64,000 bases of DNA. Origin: JAICKM01 sp038228295. Its GTDB lineage: Bacteria > Chloroflexota > Chloroflexia > QHBQ01 > JAICKM01. Where the stretch lies: contig JBBRPH010000008.1 in the NCBI GenBank assembly GCA_038228295.1, positions 1 through 64,000 on the forward strand. Reading direction: 5' to 3'. Shown in pieces: positions 44,301-51,655 of the stretch; position 1 is the first letter of the stretch; each line of letters opens with the position of its first letter. The notes under the pieces are model-generated. The model was not told the DNA's origin. It saw only the letters and a program-made list of their open reading frames with translations, and did no database searches. Made by a program: the position numbers and the translations under genes.

Positions 44301-45349
44301 CGCTGCCCTTGCGCGCCGGTGAAGACGGGGCCGTACGGACGCCTGCCCCCGCACCGGGCGTTATAGTGCCGGTCACGCCGCTGCTGCCGACGGAGCCGGC
44401 GCCGCTGCCCACGCGCACAGCAGAGGAGCTGAGTGACGATCTGGATCTGTCGGGCTTTGATCTCGCGGTAGCCGCCACCGACGCACTAGCCGCCGCGCAG
44501 TTGTCTGCCGCCCCGCCCACCGCGTCGGCTACGGACGAGTCGCCTCATGTGCTGGTGGTAGACGACGACCCCGATACGCGCCGGCTGTTGGGGCTGCAAC
44601 TGGCCGGGCACGGCTTCCGGGTGAGCGAGGCAAGCGGTGGGCGCGAGGCGCTGGCCCTGGCCCAAACCGGCCGGCCCGATCTGATCACGCTCGATGTGAT
44701 GATGCCGGGCCTCGACGGCTTTGAGACACTGGCCGCGCTGAAAGAGAGCGCCGCTACCGCCCAGATCCCGGTCGTAATGCTCTCCGTCTTGCCGGAAGAA
44801 GAGCGGGGCTTTGCTCTCGGTGCGACCGATTACCTGCCCAAGCCGCCCGATCCCGAACAACTGATGGACATCATCCGTGCGGTGTTGGCAGACGGCCTGG
44901 CACCCGACCGCGGTATTGGCCCCTTGCGCGTGCTGGTGGTAGACGATGAACCGGATTTGGTGAGTTGGCTGGAGACGGCGTTGGGCTGTCAGGGCATGAC
45001 GGTGATCGCCGCCTACGGAGGCCGCGACGGCCTAGCGAAAGCCGTGAGCGAACAGCCCGCCGTGATCGTCATGGATGTGCGGATGCCCGACATGAACGGC
45101 CTGGACGTGTTGCGGGCGCTGAAAGCCGACCCATTGACGGCGCAGATCCCCGTGATCTTTATGACCGCCTCCGATATTGATAAACGCACGGTGCGGGCGC
45201 GGATGCTCGGCTTGGGCGCGGCGGAACTGCTTGGCAAGCCCTTCTCGGCTGATGTATTGGTAGACGAAATCTTACGCCAAACCCAGCTCCTGCGGGAGCT
45301 ACAACCGGTGGGCAGCGCTACGGCGGCCGGCCCCAGACTGGATAACTAG
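38354..45349 (+). CDS. giant multi-GAF hybrid sensor histidine kinase (about nine GAF domains)
   Basis: 2331 residues, soluble, with no membrane segment. GAF-type domains can be followed by their ending motif (AAVAIENAQ and variants) at about residues 365, 535, 729, 900, 1066, 1234, 1412 and 1606, preceded by a degenerate one at about 27-185. That gives about nine. A coiled coil (about 1420-1450) separates the last two. A PAS domain follows (about 1635-1750), then HisKA with H1771 (SLVSHEMKTPMTSIKGY) and HATPase with NLVSNANKYT, DTGIGM and GTGLGLVI. Two C-terminal receivers, at about 2063-2178 and 2192-2310, have DVMMPGLDG and DVRMPDMNG. GAF domains bind small ligands or chromophores; none here has an obvious bilin Cys that I can assign. 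A single receiver gene follows after 4 bp. Confidence 0.94.
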   Translation: MPNPPDGPLREEIPLPLAEPAARPEALAWLVDLSRAVATRQEPEGIATAAAAVIGRALNAQVTVWLARAGAERDLAALSGAPVGVVGRDPANSVVPLRLLAHYAGDGAAATPRSGTPAPADGAAARAWESGVPMVRSTGWAVLLPAGAGAPAVGVLECCPLSGIAADAAHLPALQVAAGQLGLALAGAGTQERMGRRLAEALLLREVSQMIGNSIDLEETLAAVLTSVRRLIPYSGGEITLYQPDRGRLVTAAVAGEDVFAGHYHQEYEIGAGYTGWVAAHKRPLVVPDISQPGLGIDLSVLPQPQPQTPMLPGGILMRAYIGLPLITAGVGDADTLLGTLEVMFDTAFAFADHDVRLLQQVADEAAVAIENAQTYRGSRERLDRRLQELTVLQRIGRELNATWDLGRIFELLAREAAQATRARTANVIEVEPDGRSYRLRAVYGLDAERTERYMAMTVPMDTGLVGQAIRSGQARLVADVRTEPGYIEVDPATRSELVMPIRYEDQIVGVLNLESDQTAAFDMDTQHFVEALADQAAIAVGNAQNYDAQVRQGEQLLRRASQLNQVLEISNALTGEQPLEEVLDQIVHAVTETAGFAVAVLSILDAAQPSQFRYVAAAGLPLPVFEELRQTPVSVHLVTQSLMRPEFRMGRAYFISHEHEDAWAGIRTVTMQPVKPLNSPQDWHAEDAMLVPLTSTTGDFLGYLSVDEPLDGKRPTRAVIETLEIFANQAAIAVENAQLFDRYKHRITELATLNGIGESLAALLDIEQIGDTVYRQISAFLSAESFYLATYDPTTSVIHYEYCIDMGQPIGMPDGHIGRGMGSRVLQSATPLVVHDLEDSEHPDSPASGNHYGVGVTRSWVGVPLLVGGHPIGVLSVQSTKPHAFNTDQVQFLTTVATSCAVAIQNAQLFREGQRRVDELATLNAIARDLNTVHELDPLLTLIYDQVGRVLDTTNFQIGLWYPQRNEIEFRFIRQGGELYAPVSRPPSGGITPYLLHTRQPLLIRGDSAAWSRQMGLTHVGEPSRCFLGAPMVIGDRALGVILVYNTERDDAYDEDNLTLLSTIAAQAASAIENVQLFQERERRINELSILNEVARDLTATLDASSLMERLLGHVMQFTNAAFGSIFRYDRQRNGLRLLATQGIHDTATLRDLAQTWPLERGLLGRAARTHHSLLIPNVALEPDYVNLNDRVQSELIVPVLKESQLLGAISISSPLINGFAGDDVRFVEQLASQAAIALDNSRLYDEAQTRVLQLDTLNQLGNVLSAALDVESIFETLYERITNFFEVAAFYIALTDEENHQILFPLMVEIAEDTGEETRLANQHAAWGTGLSGYVIGTGQPLLIPGMADPRYAELTGIANHAGSLHDRGAWMGAPLLVGNAPIGLLSVQSFQPGAYTQEHLLFLTTLAHHAAVAIQNARLFGQIRRFNEELEVVVADRTEELAAANRELVVRNQRLEELYQISHQLTTTLELDQILQRGLQLVTSIGGVQRGSVMLKDLQTGQLVYQATVGRPEPLAKGTPTPFQHGEGLIGWVVRERQGVMVNDVLTDARWTANLQWGVGVRSLIAVPLLSGEDLLGVVNLSHPEPNHFDEGHLRLISTVANEMSIAIHNAELYSLITDQFEREAAALRVQEAEASKLNAVLGSITDGVLVFDSDRQVILMNNAAEGLLGVAAHDLVGRRMPHGLPAGDLHPDVLQMVTQLSALPELPENGQSWQGRFQLTNRVVNVIVSRVSSVQRETMGVVMVFRDVTKEVEVDRMKSEFISLVSHEMKTPMTSIKGYTDLILMGSVGAVSDMQKSFLNVIKSNTDRLSALVSDLLDLSRIETGRIKLELKYVQLEDLINDVLASLRTQIESKRQTITTHIPWGLPDIKADSHRVVQVLTNLVSNANKYTPEDGTISIVVEEADSGSLVVRVRDTGIGMSAKDQERLFERFFRADHPGVQTVSGTGLGLVIAKSLVEMHGGTMSVDSELGVGSTFTFTLPLRAGEDGAVRTPAPAPGVIVPVTPLLPTEPAPLPTRTAEELSDDLDLSGFDLAVAATDALAAAQLSAAPPTASATDESPHVLVVDDDPDTRRLLGLQLAGHGFRVSEASGGREALALAQTGRPDLITLDVMMPGLDGFETLAALKESAATAQIPVVMLSVLPEEERGFALGATDYLPKPPDPEQLMDIIRAVLADGLAPDRGIGPLRVLVVDDEPDLVSWLETALGCQGMTVIAAYGGRDGLAKAVSEQPAVIVMDVRMPDMNGLDVLRALKADPLTAQIPVIFMTASDIDKRTVRARMLGLGAAELLGKPFSADVLVDEILRQTQLLRELQPVGSATAAGPRLDN

Positions 45350-45353
45350 CCTG

Positions 45354-45731
45354 ATGAGCCCATATCGTGTGTTGGTGGCCGAAGATGAGGCCGATATTCG
45401 CTTCATGACCTGCTTCACGTTGCGCTTTGGCGGGTTTGAGGTTTCCGAAGCCGTGGACGGGCAAGAGGCGCTGGAAATGGCGCAACGCGACCCGCCCGAC
45501 CTGATCCTGCTGGATGCGAAGATGCCGCGGCTGGATGGTTTCGAGACCTGCCGCCAACTCAAAACCCTGCCCGAAACGCAGCACATCCCGGTGGTGATGC
45601 TCTCGGCGATGGGCCAGGAACGCGAAATCGCACGCGGCAAAGGGGCCGGGGCGGTAGATTACCTGCTCAAGCCTTATGTGCCGCAGGATCTGATTGCCCG
45701 GCTCAAATCTATTTTGGAAAGTGGGACGTAG
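45354..45731 (+). CDS. single-domain response regulator (CheY-like)
   Basis: 125 residues, one receiver domain. The acidic pair is E10 and D11 (VAEDEAD), the phosphoacceptor D54 (LLDAKMPRLDG), and the Lys is in YLLKPY. It starts 4 bp after the giant kinase gene and is probably co-expressed and phosphorylated by it. There is no output domain, so it would act by binding a partner. The start overlaps the region of the kinase stop. Confidence 0.92.
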   Translation: MSPYRVLVAEDEADIRFMTCFTLRFGGFEVSEAVDGQEALEMAQRDPPDLILLDAKMPRLDGFETCRQLKTLPETQHIPVVMLSAMGQEREIARGKGAGAVDYLLKPYVPQDLIARLKSILESGT

Positions 45732-45829
45732 TTCTGGGTTCTGAATTCTGAATTCTGACTGCTGAGTTTTAAGTTTTAGCGCAACTCGGCCCCTCAGAAC
45801 TCGCAATTCAGCATTTAGAACTCAACAAG
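45732..45829. repeat. imperfect inverted intergenic repeat
   Basis: The spacer consists of GTTCTGAATTCTGAATTCTG-like repeats followed by an imperfect reverse copy (CAGAACTCGCAATTCAGCA). It has no coding frame and looks like a short dispersed repeat. Confidence 0.5.
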
Positions 45830-46627
45830 ATGAGCGCAATTGTTATCGAGAACAGCCTGGTTCACTATGAAGTGATCGGTCGCGGTAAGCCGATTATCTT
45901 TTTGCATGGGTGGCTGGGGTCGTGGCGCTATTGGATGGGCACGATGGAGGCATTGGCCCGCCGTCACCGCTGCTATGCGCTCGATTTCTGGGGCTTCGGT
46001 GACTCCGATAAGTCGCGGGCCAACTGCACCGTGTCGGATTATTTGGCGCTTGTGGATCAATTTATGGATCGCATGGGGTTGGTGGACGCACCGATCGTCG
46101 GCCATTCGATGGGCGGCACCATTGCGATCCGCTTGGCCCTGGAGTATCCGCATCGCGTCAGCCGCTTGATCCTGGTTAGCGCGCCGGTCGTGGGGCGCAG
46201 TTGCACGCCGTTGATCAAGCTGGCAAGCAACGCACGCCTCAATAAGATGTTCTGGAAGCCGAGCGTGCTGACCACCTGGGGCCGGCCGCTGTTGCACCGC
46301 TGGATCGCCACCAACTGGCAGGTCTGGTATCGGGAAATTCTCGAAGATGTGCTGAAAGTGACGCCCGAGGCGGCCCAGCAAAGCGGCTACACGCTGATCC
46401 GCACCGATTTGCGCCCGCAGTTGCGCCACCTCAAGATGCCGGTGTTAGCGGTGCATGGCACGAAAGATAGCGTAGTCGCCTTTTCCGAACTCGATCACTT
46501 CAAAGGCAACGGCATGAGCGACGCGCAAACGGTGGCTTTCGACAACTCGCAGCACTTCCCCATGCTCGACAGCCCCGCCGAGTTCCATAAATTGCTGCTG
46601 GATACGCTGACCCCTCCGCCCGACTAG
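45830..46627 (+). CDS. alpha/beta hydrolase
   Basis: 265 residues. The oxyanion HGWLGSWRYW (26-35), nucleophile S93 in GHSMGGT, Asp in VHGTKDSVV (about 207-215) and His in NSQHFPML (about 239-246) give a complete triad. There is no signal peptide. The family (haloperoxidase/esterase-like) has many substrates and none is indicated. It is followed 34 bp later by the amidohydrolase gene. Confidence 0.92.
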   Translation: MSAIVIENSLVHYEVIGRGKPIIFLHGWLGSWRYWMGTMEALARRHRCYALDFWGFGDSDKSRANCTVSDYLALVDQFMDRMGLVDAPIVGHSMGGTIAIRLALEYPHRVSRLILVSAPVVGRSCTPLIKLASNARLNKMFWKPSVLTTWGRPLLHRWIATNWQVWYREILEDVLKVTPEAAQQSGYTLIRTDLRPQLRHLKMPVLAVHGTKDSVVAFSELDHFKGNGMSDAQTVAFDNSQHFPMLDSPAEFHKLLLDTLTPPPD

Positions 46628-46661
46628 GTGGCGGGATGGGGGCGAAAGGATTGCGCGCCTG

Positions 46662-47834
46662 ATGACTACCCGTTTTCTCACCGGCGGTCGTGTGTTGACG
46701 ATGGCCGGTCATACGTTTGAGCCGGGTTTTGTGCAGATGCGCGACGGCAAGATCGTCGCGGTGGGTGCGATGGCCGATCTGCCCATGCCTGCGCCCACGG
46801 ATGAGCAGGTGGATCTGCGTGGCAAATGGTTGCTGCCGGGCCTGATTGATGCCCACACCCACATCGGGATCGGCGAACAGGGCTTCGGTCGGGAAGGCAT
46901 GGATGTCAACGAGACTTCCGACCCCGTGACCCCGCAGGTACGCGCCCTTGATGCGGCTAACCCCGACGATATGGCTTTCGCCGATGCGCTGAGTGCGGGC
47001 ATCACCTGTGTGCAGATCCTGCCCGGCAGCTCCAATGTGGTCGGCGGGCAGACGTTTATCGCCAAGACGCACGGCACGCGCATTGACCGTATGGTGGTGC
47101 GCCACCCGTCTGGCATCAAAGCGGCCTTCGGCGAGAATCCCAAGCGCACGCACGGTGACAACAAGCGGATGCCCTCGACCCGCCTGGGCGTGGCCGCGCT
47201 GTTTCGCGACCTCTGTGTGCGGACACAAAACTATATCGCCAAGCAAGAGGCCGCCGCGCCCAGCCAGCCCTTTGAGCGCGATCTGCGCCTAGAAGCGATG
47301 GCGTTGGTGATGCGCGGCGAAATCCCGATGCACATCCATGCCCACCGCGCCGACGACATCCTGACGGTGTTCCGCATCCACGACGAGTTCGGCTTCCGCC
47401 TGGTACTGCACCACGCCACCGAAGCGTTCAAGCTGACCGATGAACTGGTGAAGCGCAACATTCCCGCCGTGCTGGGTCCGGTGCTCACCTCGCGCTATAA
47501 AGTCGAATTGCGCGAACGCAGCCTGCGCTCGGCGGGGCTGCTGGTGAACGCCGGCGTGCAGGTGGCGCTCACCACCGACCACTGGGTGGTGCCGATCCAG
47601 CATCTGCTGGTGGGCCTCGCCCTCTCTGTGCGCGACGGCCTGCCGCGTGAGCGGGCGCTGGACTTGGTGACGATCAACCCGGCCACGATGCTGGGTATCG
47701 CCGACCGCGTAGGGTCGTTGGCCCCCGGCAAAGATGCCGATGTGGCCGTGTTCAGCGGCGATCCGCTCGATTTGATGCAGCGCGTCGAGCAGGTCTATGG
47801 CGGCGGCGAATTAGCGTACCAGTACCAGGGATAG
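46662..47834 (+). CDS. amidohydrolase family protein (imidazolonepropionase-like)
   Basis: 390 residues, TIM-barrel metallohydrolase. Metal ligands are H65 and H67 (DAHTHIG), later histidines in MHIHAHRADD and LVLHHATEA, and Asp of TTDHWVVP. The N- and C-terminal beta domain (RFLTGGRVLTMAG, GSLAPGKDADVAVFSGDPLD) is typical. This subgroup of proteins includes imidazolonepropionase-like enzymes of unknown substrate; histidine-degradation genes are not adjacent. GAAAGGA precedes the ATG. Confidence 0.92.
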   Translation: MTTRFLTGGRVLTMAGHTFEPGFVQMRDGKIVAVGAMADLPMPAPTDEQVDLRGKWLLPGLIDAHTHIGIGEQGFGREGMDVNETSDPVTPQVRALDAANPDDMAFADALSAGITCVQILPGSSNVVGGQTFIAKTHGTRIDRMVVRHPSGIKAAFGENPKRTHGDNKRMPSTRLGVAALFRDLCVRTQNYIAKQEAAAPSQPFERDLRLEAMALVMRGEIPMHIHAHRADDILTVFRIHDEFGFRLVLHHATEAFKLTDELVKRNIPAVLGPVLTSRYKVELRERSLRSAGLLVNAGVQVALTTDHWVVPIQHLLVGLALSVRDGLPRERALDLVTINPATMLGIADRVGSLAPGKDADVAVFSGDPLDLMQRVEQVYGGGELAYQYQG

Positions 47835-47859
47835 TGCCCCGCCGGCCCTCATGCCCGCT

Positions 47860-47889
47860 TTGACAACCCCGCGTCGGGTATGATACACT
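47860..47889 (+). promoter_or_regulatory. candidate promoter of the 2-oxoacid dehydrogenase operon
   Basis: TTGACA, an 18-bp spacer and TACACT, about 105 bp before the E1alpha ATG. The leader contains short ATTACGC repeats at 47947-47965. Confidence 0.5.
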
Positions 47890-47996
47890 ACAGCGCCGCC
47901 CCGTGCCCAGGCCGGGGTTAATCCTTGCGTGGGCTATGACAGCCCCTATTACGCATTACGCATTGCAGACTTACGCACCCCGCTCAGGAGGAGACG

Positions 47997-49070
47997 ATGG
48001 TCAGTACAGCGAAACGGAGAGCCGGGACCAAAGAGGCGCCCCCGGTGCAGCGGTTGCATGAAGAATTAGGGCTCAATGCCGAGACCTTGCTTGATATGTA
48101 CTATCACATGGTACTGGCACGCAAACTCGACGAACGGATGTGGCAACTCAACCGCCAGGGCAAGGCGGCTTTTGTGATCTCGTGCCAGGGCCAGGAGGCT
48201 GCGCAGATCGGCACGGCCTTCGGTATGGATCGCAGCAAAGACTGGTTTGTGCCCTATTATCGCGACCTGGGGCTGATGCTCTGCGTGGGCCAGACCCCGC
48301 GCATGGTCATGCTGTCGCTGTTCGCGAAAGCCGAGGAGCCGAACTCCGGCGGCCGGCAGATGCCGGGCCATTACGGCTTCGCCAAGAGCCGCGTCCTCAC
48401 CACCGGCAGCCCCGTCGGCACGCAGTTTCTGCACGCGGTCGGCGTGGGCCTAGCGAACAAGCTGATGCGCCATAACAGTGAAGTGTGCGCCGTTTTCGGC
48501 GGCGAAGGCTCCACCTCACAGGGCGACTGGCACGAGGCGATGAACTTCGCTGCCATCCACAAGTTGCCGGTGCTGTTTATTGTCGAGAATAACCATTACG
48601 CGATTTCGGTGCCGCTTGAATTGCAGGTCGGCGGGCAGAACTTGGCCGGGCGTGCGGCGGGCTATGGAATGCCCGGCGTGGCCGTCAACGGCCTCAATCC
48701 GCTGGAGTGCTATAAAGCGGTCAAAGACGCCTGCGACCGTGCGCGCGCCGGTGAGGGGCCGACGCTGATCGAGATGAAGTGCATCCGCATCACCGCCCAC
48801 TCGTCCGACGATAACGACCGCACCTATCGCTCCAAAGAGAGCAAAGAGGCCGATCGGCAGCGCGAACCCGTCGCCTTCTTCCAGAACTATTTGCTGGAAC
48901 ACGGCCTGCTGACCGAGGATGCCGACGCGATCCTGCGTAAGCGGATTGACGAAGAAGTGGAAGACGCGACGGACTATGCCGAGAAAGCGCCCGCTCCGGT
49001 GGCCGCCGACCTGCTGCTGCACGTTTATGCCACCGACGAGGAGGTTGCCGCATGGCGGTCAAAACACTAA
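47997..49070 (+). CDS. 2-oxoacid dehydrogenase E1 alpha subunit (probably branched-chain type)
   Basis: 357 residues. The TPP motif runs GGEGSTSQGDWHEAMNFAAI ... ENNHYAIS (about 163-200). The phosphorylation-loop-like region AHSSDDNDRTYRSKE (about 262-276) is closer to branched-chain than to pyruvate dehydrogenase E1alpha. With E1beta it decarboxylates branched-chain 2-oxoacids and transfers the acyl group to E2. AGGAGGAG precedes the ATG. The stop overlaps the E1beta start by 19 bp. I do not assign a symbol because pyruvate cannot be ruled out. Confidence 0.93.
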   Translation: MVSTAKRRAGTKEAPPVQRLHEELGLNAETLLDMYYHMVLARKLDERMWQLNRQGKAAFVISCQGQEAAQIGTAFGMDRSKDWFVPYYRDLGLMLCVGQTPRMVMLSLFAKAEEPNSGGRQMPGHYGFAKSRVLTTGSPVGTQFLHAVGVGLANKLMRHNSEVCAVFGGEGSTSQGDWHEAMNFAAIHKLPVLFIVENNHYAISVPLELQVGGQNLAGRAAGYGMPGVAVNGLNPLECYKAVKDACDRARAGEGPTLIEMKCIRITAHSSDDNDRTYRSKESKEADRQREPVAFFQNYLLEHGLLTEDADAILRKRIDEEVEDATDYAEKAPAPVAADLLLHVYATDEEVAAWRSKH

Positions 49071-50035
49071 TCGAGGCGATCCGCGACGGGCTGCGCGAGG
49101 AGATGGAGCGCGACGAGCGGGTGATTATTTTCGGTGAAGATGTGGGGCCGCGCGGCGGCGTGTTCGGTGTGACTGACGGCTTCAGCAAGCAGTTCGGGTC
49201 GGAGCGTGTGATTGACACGCCGCTGGCCGAAGCCCTAATCGCCGGGCTGGCGATTGGCGCGTCGGCGGCGGGGATGCTGCCGGTGGCTGAGATTCAGTTT
49301 GCCGACTTTATCATGCCGGCCTTCGACCAGATCGTGAGCGAGGCGGCCAAGTTCCGCTATCGCTCCAACAACGACTGGTTCCTGCCGATGGTTATCCGCG
49401 CCCCTTACGGTGGCGGTATCCACGGCGCGCTCTATCATTCGCAGTCGGTCGAAGCCCTGTTCGGCCATGTGCCGGGGCTGATCGTTGTCATCCCCTCCAA
49501 CCCCTACGATGCGAAAGGGCTGCTCAAAGCGGCCATCCGCCACCCCGACCCGGTGCTGTTTTTCGAGCATAAAGGGGCCTACCGCCTGATCAAAGGTGAT
49601 GTGCCCGAAGCGGATTACATCGTGGAACTGGGCAAGTGCAAAGTCAGCCGCGCAGGCAAGCACCTGACCGCTGTGGCCTGGGGCATGATGCACTACCGTT
49701 GCCTGGAAGCCGCCGACATCCTGGCCCAGGAGGGCGTGGCGGTCGAAGTGGTGGATGTGCAGACGATCAGCCCGCTCGACCGCGAAACGATCCTCAACTC
49801 GGTCAAAAAGACCGGCAAGTGCGTGGTCGTTTACGAAGACAACCGTAGCGGCGGCTGGGGCGCGGAAATCTCGGCCAGCATCAGCGAAGCGGTGTTTGAA
49901 TATCTCGACGGGCCGATCATCCGCGTCACCGGACCGGACGTGCCGCCCATGCCCTACAATCACGAGCAAGAATCGGCCTTCATGCCGAACACGGAGAAAA
50001 TCGTCGCCGCCATGCGCGGCCTTATCGCCTATTAG
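49052..50035 (+). CDS. 2-oxoacid dehydrogenase E1 beta subunit
   Basis: 327 residues, normal for the family. The fold shows FGEDVGPRGGVFGVTDG, GLAIGASAAGMLPVAEIQFADF and PYGGGIHGALYHSQSVEALFGHVPGL-type segments. The His and Glu that line the TPP site are present. It forms the alpha2beta2 E1 with the upstream gene, overlapping it by 19 bp, which implies translational coupling. GAGGAGG lies before the ATG. E2 follows after 27 bp. Confidence 0.95.
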   Translation: MAVKTLIEAIRDGLREEMERDERVIIFGEDVGPRGGVFGVTDGFSKQFGSERVIDTPLAEALIAGLAIGASAAGMLPVAEIQFADFIMPAFDQIVSEAAKFRYRSNNDWFLPMVIRAPYGGGIHGALYHSQSVEALFGHVPGLIVVIPSNPYDAKGLLKAAIRHPDPVLFFEHKGAYRLIKGDVPEADYIVELGKCKVSRAGKHLTAVAWGMMHYRCLEAADILAQEGVAVEVVDVQTISPLDRETILNSVKKTGKCVVVYEDNRSGGWGAEISASISEAVFEYLDGPIIRVTGPDVPPMPYNHEQESAFMPNTEKIVAAMRGLIAY

Positions 50036-50062
50036 GCGGGGTAGCAGGAGTAGAGCAACGCT

Positions 50063-51574
50063 ATGGCTAATATTGCGAAGGTGACGATGCCCCAGTTGGG
50101 CGAAAGCGTCACTGAAGGAACGATTGGCGCTTGGCTTAAACAGCCCGGCGATAAGGTCGAAAAGTACGAATCGCTGGCCGAAGTGATCACCGACAAGGTG
50201 AACGCCGAGATCCCCTCGCCCTACACGGGTACAATCAAAGAGTTGCTGGTGCCGGAAAACGAGCCGGTGCCCAACGGCACGCTGATCTGCACCATCGAAA
50301 CCGAGGCCGATGTGAGCGACGCGCCCGCGCCCCATGCGCCCGCTCCGGCCGCCCCGGCGCCCGCGCCTGTCCCGGCGCCTGTGTCGGTCGCGACGGCGCC
50401 TGCGTCGGTTGCGGCGCCCGCGCCCGCTGCAGCGGTAGCCGTGGCTGCGCCGCCCGCGCCCGCCCAGAGCGGCGGTAACGGTGTCTCGGCCGGTGCCGGC
50501 TCCAAGCGATTGTCGCCCGCCGTGGCCCGGCTGCTGGAAGAGCATAACCTGGATCTCAATCAGATCCCCGGCACGGGCCTGGAAGGTCGCGTGACTAAGC
50601 TGGACGTGGACCGCTACCTGGAGATGCGCGCCGCCGGCACGTTACCCGCGCCGGCCCCGGCCCAACCCGCCGCACCTGCACCCGCGCCGGTCGCTGCTGC
50701 GCCGGCACCGACCCAACCCGCACCGGTGCCGGGGGCAGCCCACGCCGAGATCGGGATGCGTAGCCCGTATGAACCGACCGAATCCATGCCCACGCCGGCG
50801 ATCCCTGCGCCCGCTGCGCCCGCTGCCGCGCCTGCGCCGGCGCCGCCCGCGTTGCCCGCCGTGTTCGCAGGCAGCGGCGACCAAGTGGTGCCGTGGACAC
50901 AAATGCGCGCCGCCATCGCCAAGCACATGGTCCAATCGGTGCAGACTTCACCGCACGCCTGGACGTATGTCGAAATTGACATGAACAATGTGATGAAATA
51001 TCGGGCGCACATCAAAGAGCAGTTCCGCGCCCGCGAAGGCCGCGACCCCAGCGTGCTGGCTTTCGGCATCATGGCGCTGGTACAGGCCGTCCGCCAGCAC
51101 CCAACTATCAATGCCGCCTGGAGCGAGCAAGGCATTGTGCTGAAGCGCGACATCAACGTGGGCATCCCGATTGACCTGGGCGATCAGGGGCTGATCGTGC
51201 CGGTGGTGGCGCACGCCGACTCGCAATCGTTTGTCGGCCTGACGCGCACAGTGGGCGATCTGGCGGCGCGCGCACGCAGCGGCAAGTTGCGGATTGATGA
51301 TATTCAGGGCAGCACGGTGACGCTCAACAACGCCGGCACGTTCGGCTCGATGATGTCGTTCCCGATCCTCAACCAGCCCAACGTGGTCAACATCACGATG
51401 GAAGCTATCGTCAAGCGCCCGGTGGTGATTGACGATGCGATTGCCATTCGCCCGATGATGAATATGTGCTGTAGCTTCGACCATCGCGTGCTCGACGGGG
51501 CGCAGGTGGGCCGCTTCCTGCAAACGATGAAGCACCTGCTGGAAGGAATGCAAGACGCCGGCCTGGGCTACTAA
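50063..51574 (+). CDS. 2-oxoacid dehydrogenase E2 (dihydrolipoyl acyltransferase)
   Basis: 503 residues. An N-terminal lipoyl domain (1-78) has the lipoyl lysine K45 (VITDKVNAE). An Ala/Pro linker precedes a peripheral-subunit-binding domain (about 147-185, SPAVARLLEEHNLDLNQIPG). A second Ala/Pro linker (about 195-270) leads to the catalytic domain (about 275-503) with H474 and D478 in SFDHRVLDGAQVG. It passes the acyl group to CoA. Only one lipoyl domain is present. No E3 gene is adjacent. The lipoyl group would come from LipA encoded at 60821. Confidence 0.96.
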   Translation: MANIAKVTMPQLGESVTEGTIGAWLKQPGDKVEKYESLAEVITDKVNAEIPSPYTGTIKELLVPENEPVPNGTLICTIETEADVSDAPAPHAPAPAAPAPAPVPAPVSVATAPASVAAPAPAAAVAVAAPPAPAQSGGNGVSAGAGSKRLSPAVARLLEEHNLDLNQIPGTGLEGRVTKLDVDRYLEMRAAGTLPAPAPAQPAAPAPAPVAAAPAPTQPAPVPGAAHAEIGMRSPYEPTESMPTPAIPAPAAPAAAPAPAPPALPAVFAGSGDQVVPWTQMRAAIAKHMVQSVQTSPHAWTYVEIDMNNVMKYRAHIKEQFRAREGRDPSVLAFGIMALVQAVRQHPTINAAWSEQGIVLKRDINVGIPIDLGDQGLIVPVVAHADSQSFVGLTRTVGDLAARARSGKLRIDDIQGSTVTLNNAGTFGSMMSFPILNQPNVVNITMEAIVKRPVVIDDAIAIRPMMNMCCSFDHRVLDGAQVGRFLQTMKHLLEGMQDAGLGY

Positions 51575-51655
51575 GCCCACCGCGCAATAACGGCAGCCGG
51601 CGCGACGGGGCAATTGCCCGCTACGCCGGCTGCCGTTTTCGCACAAGGTAGATCG

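Noticed and set aside
49235..50545. 436-residue minus-strand frame opposite E1beta and E2
   Set aside because: Arg/Gly/His-rich antisense of conserved genes; no family motif.
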